Assembly: GCA_023259055.1 (NCBI GenBank)
Contig: JAHFQZ010000003.1
Location: 124,001 to 188,000, forward strand
DNA length: 64,000 nt
Reading direction: 5' to 3'
DNA from: Nitrosomonadales bacterium
Lineage (GTDB): Bacteria > Pseudomonadota > Gammaproteobacteria > Burkholderiales > Gallionellaceae
Positions 1 to 8,917 of this stretch are shown here, piece after piece; the stretch's first letter is position 1; each line of letters opens with the position of its first letter. Below the pieces are notes generated by a model. It did not search any database. It was not told the DNA's origin and worked only from the letters and a program-made list of their open reading frames with translations. The position numbers and the translations under genes were made by a program.

Positions 1-87
1 CTGTCCTTGTTGGGCGCGTTGCTGGTGTTGGCCCTGGTGTTCACCCCGTGGGTGACTGCGCAGGCGTTACGTATTTCGATGGAGTAA
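1..87 (+). CDS. ccmB: Heme exporter protein CcmB, C-terminal end (partial)
   Basis: The first 28 codons in frame 1 encode a hydrophobic segment ending in WVTAQALRISME and a TAA at 85-87. This resembles the usual CcmB C-terminus, a last membrane helix followed by a short basic/acidic tail. CcmB is the membrane subunit of the CcmAB transporter needed to release holo-CcmE during cytochrome c maturation. The position directly before ccmC supports the call. Most of the gene lies outside the window. Confidence 0.8.
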   Translation: MSLLGALLVLALVFTPWVTAQALRISME

Positions 88-92
88 ACAAG

Positions 93-830
93 TTGGCGAT
101 AAACTGGTTCAAATATTCCGCTCCTACTAACTTCTACGGTCTTGCCGGGAAGATGATTCCGTGGTTCGCGTTTTCCGCCGCGGTTCTGTTTGCCATCGGG
201 TTATATATCGGCTTTGTGGTCGCGCCGGTAGATGCCCAGCAGGGCGAGTTCTACCGCATCATTTTCATTCATGTGCCGTCTTCCATCCTGTCCATGTTCC
301 TTTATCTGGTTATGGCGGGTTATGCGGCGCTGGGTTTGATTTTCAATACTCGACTGTCGGCCATGATGGCCACCGCCATCGCGCCAACCGGTGCGCTGTT
401 CGCTTTTATTTCATTGTGGACTGGCGCATTGTGGGGTAAACCGATGTGGGGTGCGTGGTGGGTTTGGGACGCGCGCCTGACTTCCGAGCTCATTCTGCTG
501 TTTCTGTATCTGGGCTACATCGCTCTGCATGCCTCGATTGATGATCCGCGCCGCGCTGATCGTGCCGCAGCACTGCTGTCCATTGTGGGCTCGGTTAACG
601 TGCCGATCATTTATTTTTCGGTGAAGTGGTGGAATACCCTCCATCAGGGCTCGTCGATAAAATTTACCGGCACATCCATGCATATTGCAATGCAGCAGGC
701 CATGTTCACGGTACTGGTGGCCTGCTGGTTATATGCGATTGCGGTGGTGCTGGCTCGTGTGCGAAGCATTATTCTGGAACGTGAACGGAATACCACCTGG
801 ATCGGCGAATTGCCGGAGGTGCGGTCATGA
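93..830 (+). CDS. ccmC: Heme exporter/translocation protein CcmC
   Basis: Integral membrane protein of about 245 residues that loads heme onto CcmE in the periplasm. It contains the tryptophan-rich heme-handling motif WGAWWVWD in a periplasmic loop, and several membrane helices. I chose the TTG at 93 because GGAG at 81-84 lies 8 nt upstream and the product then begins MAINWFKYS, as expected for the family. An upstream in-frame GTG at 48 would overlap ccmB by 40 nt and looks wrong. The stop overlaps a 33-codon spacer ORF that leads into ccmD. Confidence 0.92.
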   Translation: MAINWFKYSAPTNFYGLAGKMIPWFAFSAAVLFAIGLYIGFVVAPVDAQQGEFYRIIFIHVPSSILSMFLYLVMAGYAALGLIFNTRLSAMMATAIAPTGALFAFISLWTGALWGKPMWGAWWVWDARLTSELILLFLYLGYIALHASIDDPRRADRAAALLSIVGSVNVPIIYFSVKWWNTLHQGSSIKFTGTSMHIAMQQAMFTVLVACWLYAIAVVLARVRSIILERERNTTWIGELPEVRS

Positions 831-924
831 CACGGTGCGCGAATGCGACGGGTGCGGGAATGACCGCATTGCACCTCCTCCCGCAAGCTACTGGCTTTGC
901 CTGTAACGTGTCGGAGGTGCAACA

Positions 925-1107
925 ATGATCGGTCTGGATTTATGGATGAGAGAAAACCCGCTGACTTATGTTTGGCTGGGATCTTATGCGGTTGCGTTAC
1001 TCATTTTTGTGATTGAGATCGCAATGGTGATACATAAAAGAAAAATTACCTTGCAGCAGGTGCGCATGATGCGTGAGGTACAGGACGAAGCCGGAGACGA
1101 TAACTGA
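925..1107 (+). CDS. ccmD: Heme exporter protein CcmD
   Basis: A 60-residue protein with one membrane helix (about residues 15-35, VWLGSYAVALLIFVIEI) followed by a basic cytoplasmic tail. This is the size and layout of CcmD, the small subunit that helps release holo-CcmE from CcmABC. GGAGGT at 912-917 is a strong ribosome binding site. It lies between ccmC and ccmE, as in most System I operons. CcmD is poorly conserved, so position counts as much as sequence here. Confidence 0.85.
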   Translation: MIGLDLWMRENPLTYVWLGSYAVALLIFVIEIAMVIHKRKITLQQVRMMREVQDEAGDDN

Positions 1108-1108
1108 C

Positions 1109-1594
1109 ATGAAGCCGCGCCAGAAAAGATTTGTGTTTATTGCAGTTGCAGTTGCCGCATTGTCATTGGCTGTCGGCTTGGTGCTGTATGCACTGAAAAA
1201 TAATGTCAGCCTGTATTTCACCCCGACACAAGTTTATAATAATGAAGCTCCGCAAGGGCGCAGTTTCCGTATCGGCGGCCTGGTTGAGGAGGGCAGTGTT
1301 CAGCGTGAAAAGGATGGTCTGACGGTGAAGTTTGTGATCACCGACAAGCATAAGAGCATACCGGTCATTTACAAAGGCATCCTGCCGGACTTGTTCAAGG
1401 AAGGCAAAGGGGTGGTTGCGCAGGGCAAGGTCGAGGCTGACGGCATGATGCACGCCGAAGAGGTGCTAGCCAAGCATGACGAGAACTACATGCCGCCCGA
1501 AGCCGCCGACGCACTGAAGAAAGGCGAGACTGCGAATGCTTCCGCCGCTACGTCAACTCCGGCAAGCGCACCCGCGACATCTGCTGTCAAATAA
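1109..1594 (+). CDS. ccmE: Cytochrome c-type biogenesis heme chaperone CcmE
   Basis: Periplasmic heme chaperone of 161 residues. An N-terminal anchor helix (residues 8-28) precedes an OB-fold. The covalent heme-binding histidine is H123 in AKHDENY, with the axial tyrosine Y127. The C-terminal tail is Ala/Thr/Pro-rich and probably disordered. I chose the ATG at 1109, one nucleotide after the ccmD stop, rather than the TTG/GTG-type extension at 1073, because it gives the usual MKPRQKRF start and couples translation to ccmD. Confidence 0.95.
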   Translation: MKPRQKRFVFIAVAVAALSLAVGLVLYALKNNVSLYFTPTQVYNNEAPQGRSFRIGGLVEEGSVQREKDGLTVKFVITDKHKSIPVIYKGILPDLFKEGKGVVAQGKVEADGMMHAEEVLAKHDENYMPPEAADALKKGETANASAATSTPASAPATSAVK

Positions 1595-1612
1595 TTTATT
1601 GAAGGTATTGGT

Positions 1613-3892
1613 ATGATTCCAGAGATCGGACATTTCGCTTTAATTGTTGCCTTGTTCCTGGCGGTTTGCCTGGGCGTATTGCCGATTATCGGCGCGTCAC
1701 GAAACAACACGGTACTGATGGGTGTTGCACGCTCGTTGGCGCACGGCCAGTTTGTGTTTCTCACCATCGCGTTCGGCTGCCTGACTTACGCCTTCGTTGC
1801 CAACGATTTTTCCGTGCTGTATGTCGCGCAGCATTCCAATTCACAGCTTCCCGTTGCATATCGTGTGGCTGCCGTGTGGGGAGGACACGAAGGCTCGTTG
1901 CTGCTGTGGGCGTTCCTTCTTGCCGGTTGGACATTGGCCGTCGCAGTATTCAGCAAACACTTGCCTGAAGAAATGGTGGCGCGCGTACTGGGCGTGATGG
2001 GATTGGTCGCGGTAGGCTTTTTGATGTTCATGCTGTTCACCTCGAATCCGTTCGACCGCTTGCTGCCCGCCGCCGCCGACGGGCGCGACCTGAATCCGTT
2101 GCTGCAGGATCCGGGGTTGGTGATACATCCGCCGATGCTGTACATGGGGTATGTGGGCTTCTCGGTGGCGTTCGCATTCGCTATTGCCGCGCTGCTGGGT
2201 GGGAGAATGGATGCCACCTGGGCGCGCTGGTCGCGCCCCTGGACAACCGTGGCATGGGTGTTTATGACCGCCGGTATTGCGCTTGGCAGCTGGTGGGCTT
2301 ATTACGAATTGGGGTGGGGCGGATGGTGGTTCTGGGATCCGGTGGAGAACGCTTCCTTCATGCCGTGGCTGGTCGGCACTGCGCTGATGCATTCGCTGGC
2401 GGTTACCGAAAAGCGCAGTGCGTTCAAAAGCTGGACAGTGCTGCTGGCTATTGCGGCTTTTTCGCTGAGTTTGTTGGGTACGTTCCTGGTACGTTCCGGC
2501 GTGCTGACATCGGTGCATGCATTTGCAACTGATCCCAAGCGCGGCATTTTTATATTATCTTTTCTGGTAATCGTGATTGGCGCGTCTTTGTTGCTGTTCG
2601 CATGGCGGGCGCCGAAAATCGGTTTGGGCGGCAAGTTTGATCTGATGTCGCGCGAATCGTTGTTACTGTTGAACAACGTGCTGTTGTCGGTTGCGACAGC
2701 CTCGGTATTCATCGGCACACTCTACCCGTTGTTCATGGACGCGCTCGGTTTAGGCAAGCTGTCGGTCGGCCCGCCGTATTTTCATGCGGTGTTTGTGCCG
2801 CTGATGGCACCGATGGTGTTGCTGATGGGTTTGGGGCCGCTGGCGCGCTGGAAAAATTTTTCCGCGCCGGAACTGGCAAAGCACGTGCGTTGGGCATTTG
2901 CAGGTGCGGTGCTGATTGCGCTGCTATTGCCGCTGGCGATGGGCAAATGGACGGCCTTGATTGCTCTGGGTTTGCTGCTGGCGTTCTGGATTATCGCTTC
3001 GGTGCTGTTAAGCCTGCATGATCGCCTGGCAGGGCGCGGCAACTTCATGCAGCGCATGTACGGACAATCGTTGAGCTATTACGGCATGCAGTTTGCGCAT
3101 CTCGGCGTTGCAATATTCATCATCGGTGTGACGATGGTAAAAGGCTACGAAACCGAGCGCGATGTGCGTATGGGTATCGGCGATACGGTGCAGGCAGGTG
3201 GCTATGAATTCCGTTTTAACGGCGTAACGGAAGCTCAAGGCCCCAATTATGTGACGGCCAAAGGGCGCGTTACAGTCAGCAAGGATGGCAAACTGGTCAC
3301 CGAGTTGTTTCCGGAAAAACGCCAATACAATGCATCCGGCATGCCGATGACCGAAGCGGCGATCAGTCCCGGTTTGCTGGGCGATTTGTATGTGTCACTG
3401 GGCGAACCGATACCGGATGGCAGCGGGGCATGGGCGGTACGCGTTTATATCAAACCGTATGTGGACTGGATCTGGGCAGGATGCCTGTTTATGGTGCTGG
3501 GCGGCGTGCTGGCGATCAGCGACCGCCGTTATCGCATTCATCGGAGGGCAGAAGACAAACCAAAGGGAAATCTATTTGGAGGTGTCGGTATGACGGTGTA
3601 TATGAAGAATGACGCAGGGATAATTCGACAAGTCAAAGTTGGATTTTCATGGACGGCATTTTTCTTTGGCGGAGTTCCTTACTTCTTTAGAGGCGTTCCG
3701 CTATATGGCGTAGCTTGGATTTTATTGTCTATGATTACGCTTGGAATTAGTAATTTGATTCTTTGCTTCATTATTAACAAGCAAACAGCCCATTATTATC
3801 TTGAGCATGGCTATAAGCCTATTGGTGATGGTTGGGAAGCCGCTGGATTGGCTTGGGGTGTTGGTCAAGAGCCTAGCGAGGCTAAAAAATGA
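1613..3892 (+). CDS. ccmF: Cytochrome c heme lyase subunit CcmF with an appended HrgC-like membrane domain
   Basis: Residues 1 to about 655 are a normal CcmF, the membrane core of the heme ligation complex with CcmH/CcmI. They include the WWD motif GGWWFWDPVENAS and a late periplasmic domain, and end near AISDRRYRIHRR where most CcmF proteins stop. Reading then continues in frame for about 100 residues with two further hydrophobic segments (SWTAFFFGGVPYFF and WILLSMITLGISNLILCF) and an HYYLEHGYKP motif, resembling small HrgC-type membrane proteins. An internal ATG at 3590 with GGAGGT upstream would start that domain separately. The extra segment is clearly AT-richer than the rest. The gene overlaps ccmG by 4 nt. 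Confidence 0.9.
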   Translation: MIPEIGHFALIVALFLAVCLGVLPIIGASRNNTVLMGVARSLAHGQFVFLTIAFGCLTYAFVANDFSVLYVAQHSNSQLPVAYRVAAVWGGHEGSLLLWAFLLAGWTLAVAVFSKHLPEEMVARVLGVMGLVAVGFLMFMLFTSNPFDRLLPAAADGRDLNPLLQDPGLVIHPPMLYMGYVGFSVAFAFAIAALLGGRMDATWARWSRPWTTVAWVFMTAGIALGSWWAYYELGWGGWWFWDPVENASFMPWLVGTALMHSLAVTEKRSAFKSWTVLLAIAAFSLSLLGTFLVRSGVLTSVHAFATDPKRGIFILSFLVIVIGASLLLFAWRAPKIGLGGKFDLMSRESLLLLNNVLLSVATASVFIGTLYPLFMDALGLGKLSVGPPYFHAVFVPLMAPMVLLMGLGPLARWKNFSAPELAKHVRWAFAGAVLIALLLPLAMGKWTALIALGLLLAFWIIASVLLSLHDRLAGRGNFMQRMYGQSLSYYGMQFAHLGVAIFIIGVTMVKGYETERDVRMGIGDTVQAGGYEFRFNGVTEAQGPNYVTAKGRVTVSKDGKLVTELFPEKRQYNASGMPMTEAAISPGLLGDLYVSLGEPIPDGSGAWAVRVYIKPYVDWIWAGCLFMVLGGVLAISDRRYRIHRRAEDKPKGNLFGGVGMTVYMKNDAGIIRQVKVGFSWTAFFFGGVPYFFRGVPLYGVAWILLSMITLGISNLILCFIINKQTAHYYLEHGYKPIGDGWEAAGLAWGVGQEPSEAKK

Positions 3893-4416
3893 TGCGCTTC
3901 ATACTTCCTTTTATAGTTTTCATGATCATGGCGGCGTTCCTGTATGTCGGGCTGAGCCTGGATCCGCACGAAGTGCCGTCGCCGCTGATCGGCAAAGCGG
4001 CTCCCGCGTTTACGCTGCCGCAATTGCAGGAGCCGTCCAAAAATTTTTCGCCGCAGGACATGAAGGGAAAAGTTTGGCTATTCAACGTCTGGGCATCGTG
4101 GTGCACGGCTTGCGAGAGTGAACACGCGGTACTGTTGGATTTGTCGCGCCAGAATCTTGTGCCGATATACGGAATGGACTACAAGGACAAGCGGCAAGAC
4201 GGAGAGGCTTGGCTACGCGAACGTGGCAACCCATATGCATTGGTCGTGTCCGACGTCGAAGGCCGCGTCGGTATCGATTACGGCGTGTACGGTGTGCCGG
4301 AAACCTATGTGATTGACAAGCAAGGCGTCATCCGGCACAAACAGATTGGTCCGGTGACGCCTCAAAACCTGAGCGAAAAAATCCTCCCGCTGATTAAGGA
4401 GTTGCAAGCCAAATGA
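3889..4416 (+). CDS. ccmG: Thiol:disulfide interchange protein CcmG/DsbE
   Basis: Membrane-anchored periplasmic thioredoxin-like protein (175 residues) that keeps apocytochrome c cysteines reduced for heme attachment. An N-terminal helix (residues 3-22) is followed by a thioredoxin fold with WCTAC at residues 71-75 and the family element FNVWASWC. The cis-proline region is GVYGVPETYVID. Its start codon lies inside the last codons of the extended ccmF, so it is coupled to the fusion reading frame. Confidence 0.94.
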   Translation: MMRFILPFIVFMIMAAFLYVGLSLDPHEVPSPLIGKAAPAFTLPQLQEPSKNFSPQDMKGKVWLFNVWASWCTACESEHAVLLDLSRQNLVPIYGMDYKDKRQDGEAWLRERGNPYALVVSDVEGRVGIDYGVYGVPETYVIDKQGVIRHKQIGPVTPQNLSEKILPLIKELQAK

Positions 4417-4901
4417 AGTACTTGTCCATATTGCTGGTGTGCCTGCTGCCGGCTTTTTCATACGCCAGCCAAGCGACTGATTTGGCTGCCGACCCGGTGC
4501 TGGAAAAGCGCATGATAGGCTTGGCGGAGAATCTTCGTTGCCTGGTTTGCCAAAACGAGTCGCTGGCAAGTTCGCATGCTGAACTTGCCGAAGACTTGCG
4601 CCGCGAAGTACGCGAGCAAATGAAAAAGGGCATGAACGACCAGGAAATAGTCGATTACCTGGTTTCCCGATATGGTGATTTTGTGCTGTATGACCCGCCG
4701 GTAAAAAAATACACGCTGGTTCTCTGGTTCGGCCCGTTCGTGCTGCTGCTGCTGGGCGGCGGCATACTGTTTTACCAGTTGCGCAAACGCAAGAGCCAGA
4801 TTTCTGAGACCGAACTGTCCGATGAAGACGTAAAGCGAGCCGCCGCTTTATTGAACGATTCCCCGGAACTGCAAAACAAACCGAAAGCTCCCCAAGCATG
4901 A
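4413..4901 (+). CDS. ccmH: Cytochrome c-type biogenesis protein CcmH
   Basis: A 162-residue thiol-active subunit of the heme ligation complex. A signal peptide (residues 1-18) is followed by the redox motif LRCLVCQN (Cys43 and Cys46), a three-helix domain and one membrane helix (about 105-125). This is the short CcmH/CycL form; the TPR part is the separate ccmI gene that follows. It overlaps ccmG and ccmI by 4 nt on each side. Confidence 0.94.
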   Translation: MKYLSILLVCLLPAFSYASQATDLAADPVLEKRMIGLAENLRCLVCQNESLASSHAELAEDLRREVREQMKKGMNDQEIVDYLVSRYGDFVLYDPPVKKYTLVLWFGPFVLLLLGGGILFYQLRKRKSQISETELSDEDVKRAAALLNDSPELQNKPKAPQA

Positions 4902-6151
4902 CATTCCTGATAACCTGTGCGGTGCTGCTGATCGTGGCACTGTTGTTCGTGGTGTTGCCTTTGTGGCGCAACACCGGCAATCATAACGATGTGTTGCGCG
5001 ATGCAGCCAATCTGGAAATTCTGCGCGACCAGTCGGCGGAACTCGAAGATGACCTGAGTAACGGCCTGCTGACCCAGGATGCCTACGAACAAGGCAAACG
5101 AGAGCTGCAAGTGCGCCTGCTGGATGAAGTCAAAATTACTGAAGCACCCATCAGCGCTCCGCGCAATCCAGCAAAAATATTGGCGCTTCTGTTGGCTGTG
5201 ATGTTGCCGGTTGCAAGTATTTTGCTGTATGCCAAAATCGGCAACATCAAAGCGATGCTGCCTCAGCAGCAAAGTGGGTCTGCAGAGGGCTTTGGCGTAT
5301 TACGTTCCGAAGCTGCGCTGCAAGAACTGGAAAAAAAGCTGGAAAAGCAGCCGGAAAACCCGGACGGCTGGTGGTTGTTGGCACGTTCATACAGTGAGAT
5401 GAAACGTTATTCAGATGCGGTGCGAGCCTTTGAACAACTTGTCAAACTGGTACCCAACGAATCGCAACTATGGGCAAGCTATGCCGATGTTTATGCGATG
5501 AGTAAGAATCGATCGCTGCTGGGCGAACCAACCAGGTTTCTCGACAAAGCGCTGGAACTTGATGGCAAAAATACATTTGCACTGGCGTTGTCAGGTTCTG
5601 CCGCTATGGAGCGCGGCGATTATGTTGCAGCGATTACCCACTGGCAAAATCTTGTCAACCTGATGCCGCCGGATAGCCCAGAATTGCAAATGATCCGCGA
5701 TGGCATAAAGCAAGCGCAAGAATTTCTTGCGAAGCAAAAGGGCGGAAAGGAAAAGCTGGCACAGCTCTCGTCAGACAAGGGATCCAATAAACCGGCAGCC
5801 GCCCCTGCGGTAACGATTACCGGCAAGGTTTCAATAAGTCCTGCATTGGCTGGCAAAGTTGCACAGACCGACACCGTATTCATCTTCGCGCGTGCTGCAA
5901 AAGGCCCAAAATTGCCACTCGCAGTATTGCGCAAACAAGTGAAAGATTTGCCGCTTCAATTTACGCTTGACGATAGCATGGCGATGCAGCCGAAAATGGG
6001 AATTTCCAATTTTGATCAGGTTGTGGTGCTGGCACGCGTGACAAAATCCAGCGACGCAACAGCTAAAACTGGCGATCTGGAAGGAACAACGGAGGCTATC
6101 AAGCCTGGTTCCAAAGAATTGAATATCGTGATCGACACAGTCGTTCCGTAA
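4898..6151 (+). CDS. ccmI: Cytochrome c maturation protein CcmI (CycH), TPR apocytochrome chaperone
   Basis: A 417-residue protein with two N-terminal membrane helices (about 2-22 and 88-110) separated by a cytoplasmic loop, then TPR repeats in the periplasm (about 130-260) and a C-terminal domain containing VRxLPLQFTLDD-like residues typical of CycH. It captures apocytochrome c tails and presents them to CcmF/CcmH. Last gene of the operon; a strong terminator follows 20 nt after the stop. Confidence 0.92.
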   Translation: MTFLITCAVLLIVALLFVVLPLWRNTGNHNDVLRDAANLEILRDQSAELEDDLSNGLLTQDAYEQGKRELQVRLLDEVKITEAPISAPRNPAKILALLLAVMLPVASILLYAKIGNIKAMLPQQQSGSAEGFGVLRSEAALQELEKKLEKQPENPDGWWLLARSYSEMKRYSDAVRAFEQLVKLVPNESQLWASYADVYAMSKNRSLLGEPTRFLDKALELDGKNTFALALSGSAAMERGDYVAAITHWQNLVNLMPPDSPELQMIRDGIKQAQEFLAKQKGGKEKLAQLSSDKGSNKPAAAPAVTITGKVSISPALAGKVAQTDTVFIFARAAKGPKLPLAVLRKQVKDLPLQFTLDDSMAMQPKMGISNFDQVVVLARVTKSSDATAKTGDLEGTTEAIKPGSKELNIVIDTVVP

Positions 6152-6170
6152 TTTGCGGAAGCATTGTTGC

Positions 6171-6203
6171 GGCGTCTGATCAAAAGATCAGACGCCGTTT
6201 TTA
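6171..6203 (+). terminator. Intrinsic terminator of the ccm operon
   Basis: A perfect 11-bp stem (GGCGTCTGATC with its complement) around an AAAA loop is followed by GTTTTTATTTT. It lies 19 nt after ccmI. The stem is symmetrical, but the T-tract supports plus-strand termination. Confidence 0.93.
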
Positions 6204-6304
6204 TTTTATCGGGGTAATACCTTTACTGCCGGAGATGAGTCAGTTTTGAGCTGTGCCGGATGAAAAGAGCATGTCAGGTATTAGTGTGTGATTATCCGCT
6301 GTGT

Positions 6305-7132
6305 TCATTGTTGCAGCTTTCCTTTTTTGAGCGAATACATTCGCTCATCAGCTTCACGTAATAGTTCTTCAACACTTCTTTTCTTGCCTGTATCGGTTAC
6401 AGAACCTATGGATATAGATATTGGCCAGCCTTGTTCACGAAACATCTTCTCAGTAGCCAGCATAATCCTGGTGATCAATGATTGGCAGGTCTTTTCATCT
6501 GTTGAAGAAAACAATAACACGAACTCATCTCCGCCAATGCGGGAAGCAGTGTCGAGCTTCCTGGAATTTTTGCCGAGGATATCAGACAAAGCTATGAGCG
6601 CTTTGTCGCCGGTATGATGACCGCGGGTATCGTTTAATATTTTGAACTGGTCAATGTCAATAAACAGGATGGAGTAAGGTTCGCCGGATCGCTCACTGCG
6701 CGACCGCTCAACTTCAAATCTTTCGATGAATTCCAAACGATTGGCCAAGCCTGTCAACGGATCCTTGCGTGAATATTCTCTTTCTTTAAATAGCTTCGCC
6801 ATTACCCTGCCAAGAACTGTAAAAGTGATGGCGCGAGTAATAATATTCAATGCAAGTGCGTTCAGCGGAAAAAATGGCCAAACAACCGCCGCCTCTACAG
6901 CGCTCCACGCAACAGCAGAAAACACACCGAAAAAAACAGGAACTCGTGAGTCGGAACGTCGAAGAGCGCGGATTGCGCTTACATGCGCAACCTGAATAAT
7001 CGGCAGGCAATATAGAACGCCAAGGGAATAATATAGCCCAGTTACCTTGTAGTCCAAGTAAGTGATGAGTATTACTTCCGAGATAACAAGAAAGAAACGC
7101 CAGTCCATATGCTTATATATTTTCCTTGCCAT
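6305..7132 (-). CDS. Membrane diguanylate cyclase (GGDEF)
   Basis: A 275-residue protein. The N-terminal half has about four to five predicted membrane segments (residues 10-110) and the C-terminal half is a GGDEF domain (about 120-272) making cyclic-di-GMP from GTP. The active site IGGDEF is at residues 199-204. RKLD at 191-194, six residues upstream, matches the RxxD product-inhibition site. KDPLTGLANR marks the domain start. No partner gene is adjacent and the signal it senses cannot be read. Both flanking genes are on the other strand, so it is probably monocistronic. Confidence 0.93.
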   Translation of the reverse strand: MARKIYKHMDWRFFLVISEVILITYLDYKVTGLYYSLGVLYCLPIIQVAHVSAIRALRRSDSRVPVFFGVFSAVAWSAVEAAVVWPFFPLNALALNIITRAITFTVLGRVMAKLFKEREYSRKDPLTGLANRLEFIERFEVERSRSERSGEPYSILFIDIDQFKILNDTRGHHTGDKALIALSDILGKNSRKLDTASRIGGDEFVLLFSSTDEKTCQSLITRIMLATEKMFREQGWPISISIGSVTDTGKKRSVEELLREADERMYSLKKGKLQQ

Positions 7133-7469
7133 GCAAATGTGTGATGCTAATCATTTGGGTAATTGGTCATTCTGGTCATGATTTCGCGGCAGGATATGAG
7201 CTAATCAGTTAGCTTTAGCATAATTAATTCAATGCCGCTAACAGCATCTGATGGCGCCAAGGAATGACATACTTTATACATGTGCTGTGATTCTACCGCA
7301 CTTGTGAATTCATTGCCGCGACCCGTTCGGGCAGCTTGATCAGTTGTGGGCAAGTTTGTTACTATAAATACAATTTTTCAGTATCGTTGCAGCTGTAGTG
7401 TTGATTCGCAATTGTTCAACAATAGAAATCCTGCGTGCCTTATCAGCAGGCGACGAAAAAAAGGGATGG
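7133..7469. other. Divergent intergenic region between the GGDEF gene and the LuxR-type gene
   Basis: About 340 bp without a convincing gene. It holds a short inverted repeat (AGCTAA, TCAG spacer, TTAGCT, about 7199-7214) that could be an operator for the adjacent LuxR-type regulator, but there is no second copy to support this. An in-frame upstream ATG at 7398 would extend the downstream protein by 24 low-quality residues. Confidence 0.5.
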
Positions 7470-8633
7470 ATGGTGGCTGTTTCCGAAGATACCGCGCTCA
7501 ATCTGGTGGGCAAGGTTTACGATGCCGCGCTGGACGAACAAAAATGGTCGTTGTTTCTCGATGAGTTTGCGAGCGCCGTGGGTGGCTGTTCTGCCATGCT
7601 GCGCTCGGCTGATCTGCAAACCCACAAAGCCGGGTTTGTCGCCAGCGTTGGCTACGATCCCGCTTGGCAGTCGGCCTACTGCAGCCACTACGTCAAGCTG
7701 GATTATTATGCGCCCGCCTTTCAACGGATGACGCTGGGCGTTGCTTTTCCGGGAGAACGGATTGTCAGCCTGACCGAACAGCGCAACACCGAGTTTTACA
7801 ACGATTATGGTATTCCCCAGGACAAGATAAATAACTTGGGCGCCATCCTTGCACGGGATGGCAACCACATGCTGCTGTTTGCCGCCCAGCGCGGCAAACG
7901 CGCCGGTGCGTTCGGCGAAGAACAGGTGCGGCTGATGAACCTCCTCGTGCCGCACGTCACCCGCGCGGTGCAGGTGCACCGCAAACTCGGCAGCATCACT
8001 GTCGAAAAAGAATGGGCGCTCGGTGCGCTGGATCAACTGCGCATGGGCGTGATCCTGACGGACAGCCTCGGTGTGCCGCTGTTCGTCAACCGCACGGCGG
8101 AGCAGATGCTGGCGCCGGACAAGGGAATAAATCTCTGCCAGGGCAGACTGGCATTGAACAATTTATCGGACACCGCGCTGCTACACAAACTCATTGCCAA
8201 TGCGGCACAAGGCGCTGCCACCGGCGGCGACATGCGCATTGCGCTGCCCAACAGGGTTGAAACCTTGCAATGCCTGGTCACGCCGGTTTCGCCGGAGTTT
8301 TCCGAACGCTTGAATATCACTTTCGGATCGGGCTGTGCTGCCATCTTCCTCTCCAAACCGGGCAGCCTGCAACTGCCCCCTAAACGGCTGGCCGTCCTGT
8401 ATGGGCTCAGCCCCGCAGAATCAAGGCTGGCTGCCAAACTTGCCGCATTCAACAGCCTGGAGCAGGCGGCCAATGACTTGGGTATTGCCGTGGGCACTGC
8501 GCGGTCGCAACTCGCCGCCGTGTTCGCCAAGACCGGCGCGAAAGGGCAGGCCGAATTGCTGATGCTGCTGGCGACTGGCACGCTGGCGCACTGCCGGGTT
8601 GAGGCTGATATAAGCTTAGCCAAACTCACATGA
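7470..8633 (+). CDS. LuxR-type helix-turn-helix transcriptional regulator
   Basis: About 387 residues. The long N-terminal part (roughly 1-200) looks like a GAF-type sensor, followed by a PAS-like stretch (LDQLRMGVILTDSLGVPLFVN). The C-terminus carries a LuxR-type HTH: LSPAESRLAAKLA, then LEQAANDLGIAVGTARSQLAAVFAKTG. An ATG at 7470 or GTG at 7473 lies close to an AAGGGA ribosome binding site. This architecture occurs in stand-alone proteobacterial regulators whose ligands are mostly unknown. No autoinducer synthase is nearby. Confidence 0.82.
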   Translation: MVAVSEDTALNLVGKVYDAALDEQKWSLFLDEFASAVGGCSAMLRSADLQTHKAGFVASVGYDPAWQSAYCSHYVKLDYYAPAFQRMTLGVAFPGERIVSLTEQRNTEFYNDYGIPQDKINNLGAILARDGNHMLLFAAQRGKRAGAFGEEQVRLMNLLVPHVTRAVQVHRKLGSITVEKEWALGALDQLRMGVILTDSLGVPLFVNRTAEQMLAPDKGINLCQGRLALNNLSDTALLHKLIANAAQGAATGGDMRIALPNRVETLQCLVTPVSPEFSERLNITFGSGCAAIFLSKPGSLQLPPKRLAVLYGLSPAESRLAAKLAAFNSLEQAANDLGIAVGTARSQLAAVFAKTGAKGQAELLMLLATGTLAHCRVEADISLAKLT

Positions 8634-8843
8634 TTAGCAATAGATAGTCCAATAATATTTGTACGTGACATTAATTACACACATAACGTGTGGACGTTGG
8701 TTTGCTTGGATATTGCGTGCCTTACCTGTGGTTCGCACGCGCCGACAGGTTTTGGGCAGGCTTTTACACAGCCTATGTGCTTCCCGCCTCAGCAAGGCCT
8801 TTGGGTGCGCCTTGGTAGCAGGCCAGGCAGTGTTTGTTGCAGA

Positions 8844-8871
8844 TTGGCGCAATATCATGCCAATATACAAT
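8844..8871 (+). promoter_or_regulatory. Candidate sigma70 promoter for the trpB2-like gene
   Basis: TTGGCG at 8844-8849, a 16-bp spacer and TACAAT at 8866-8871. A small perfect inverted repeat (TTTCAA, TATT, TTGAAA) at 8871-8886 sits at the expected transcription start. The site is inferred only from motif match and position. The rest of 8634-8843 shows no gene. Confidence 0.4.
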
Positions 8872-8917
8872 TTCAATATTTTGAAATTTTCGATCAACCT
8901 CAACTTGCGAGAGTCCC

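Noticed and set aside
827-928. 33-codon ORF overlapping the ccmC stop and ccmD start
   Set aside because: It is perfectly coupled at both ends, but its residues match no family, it has no strong ribosome binding site, and a chance frame of this size is common. Not listed as a gene.
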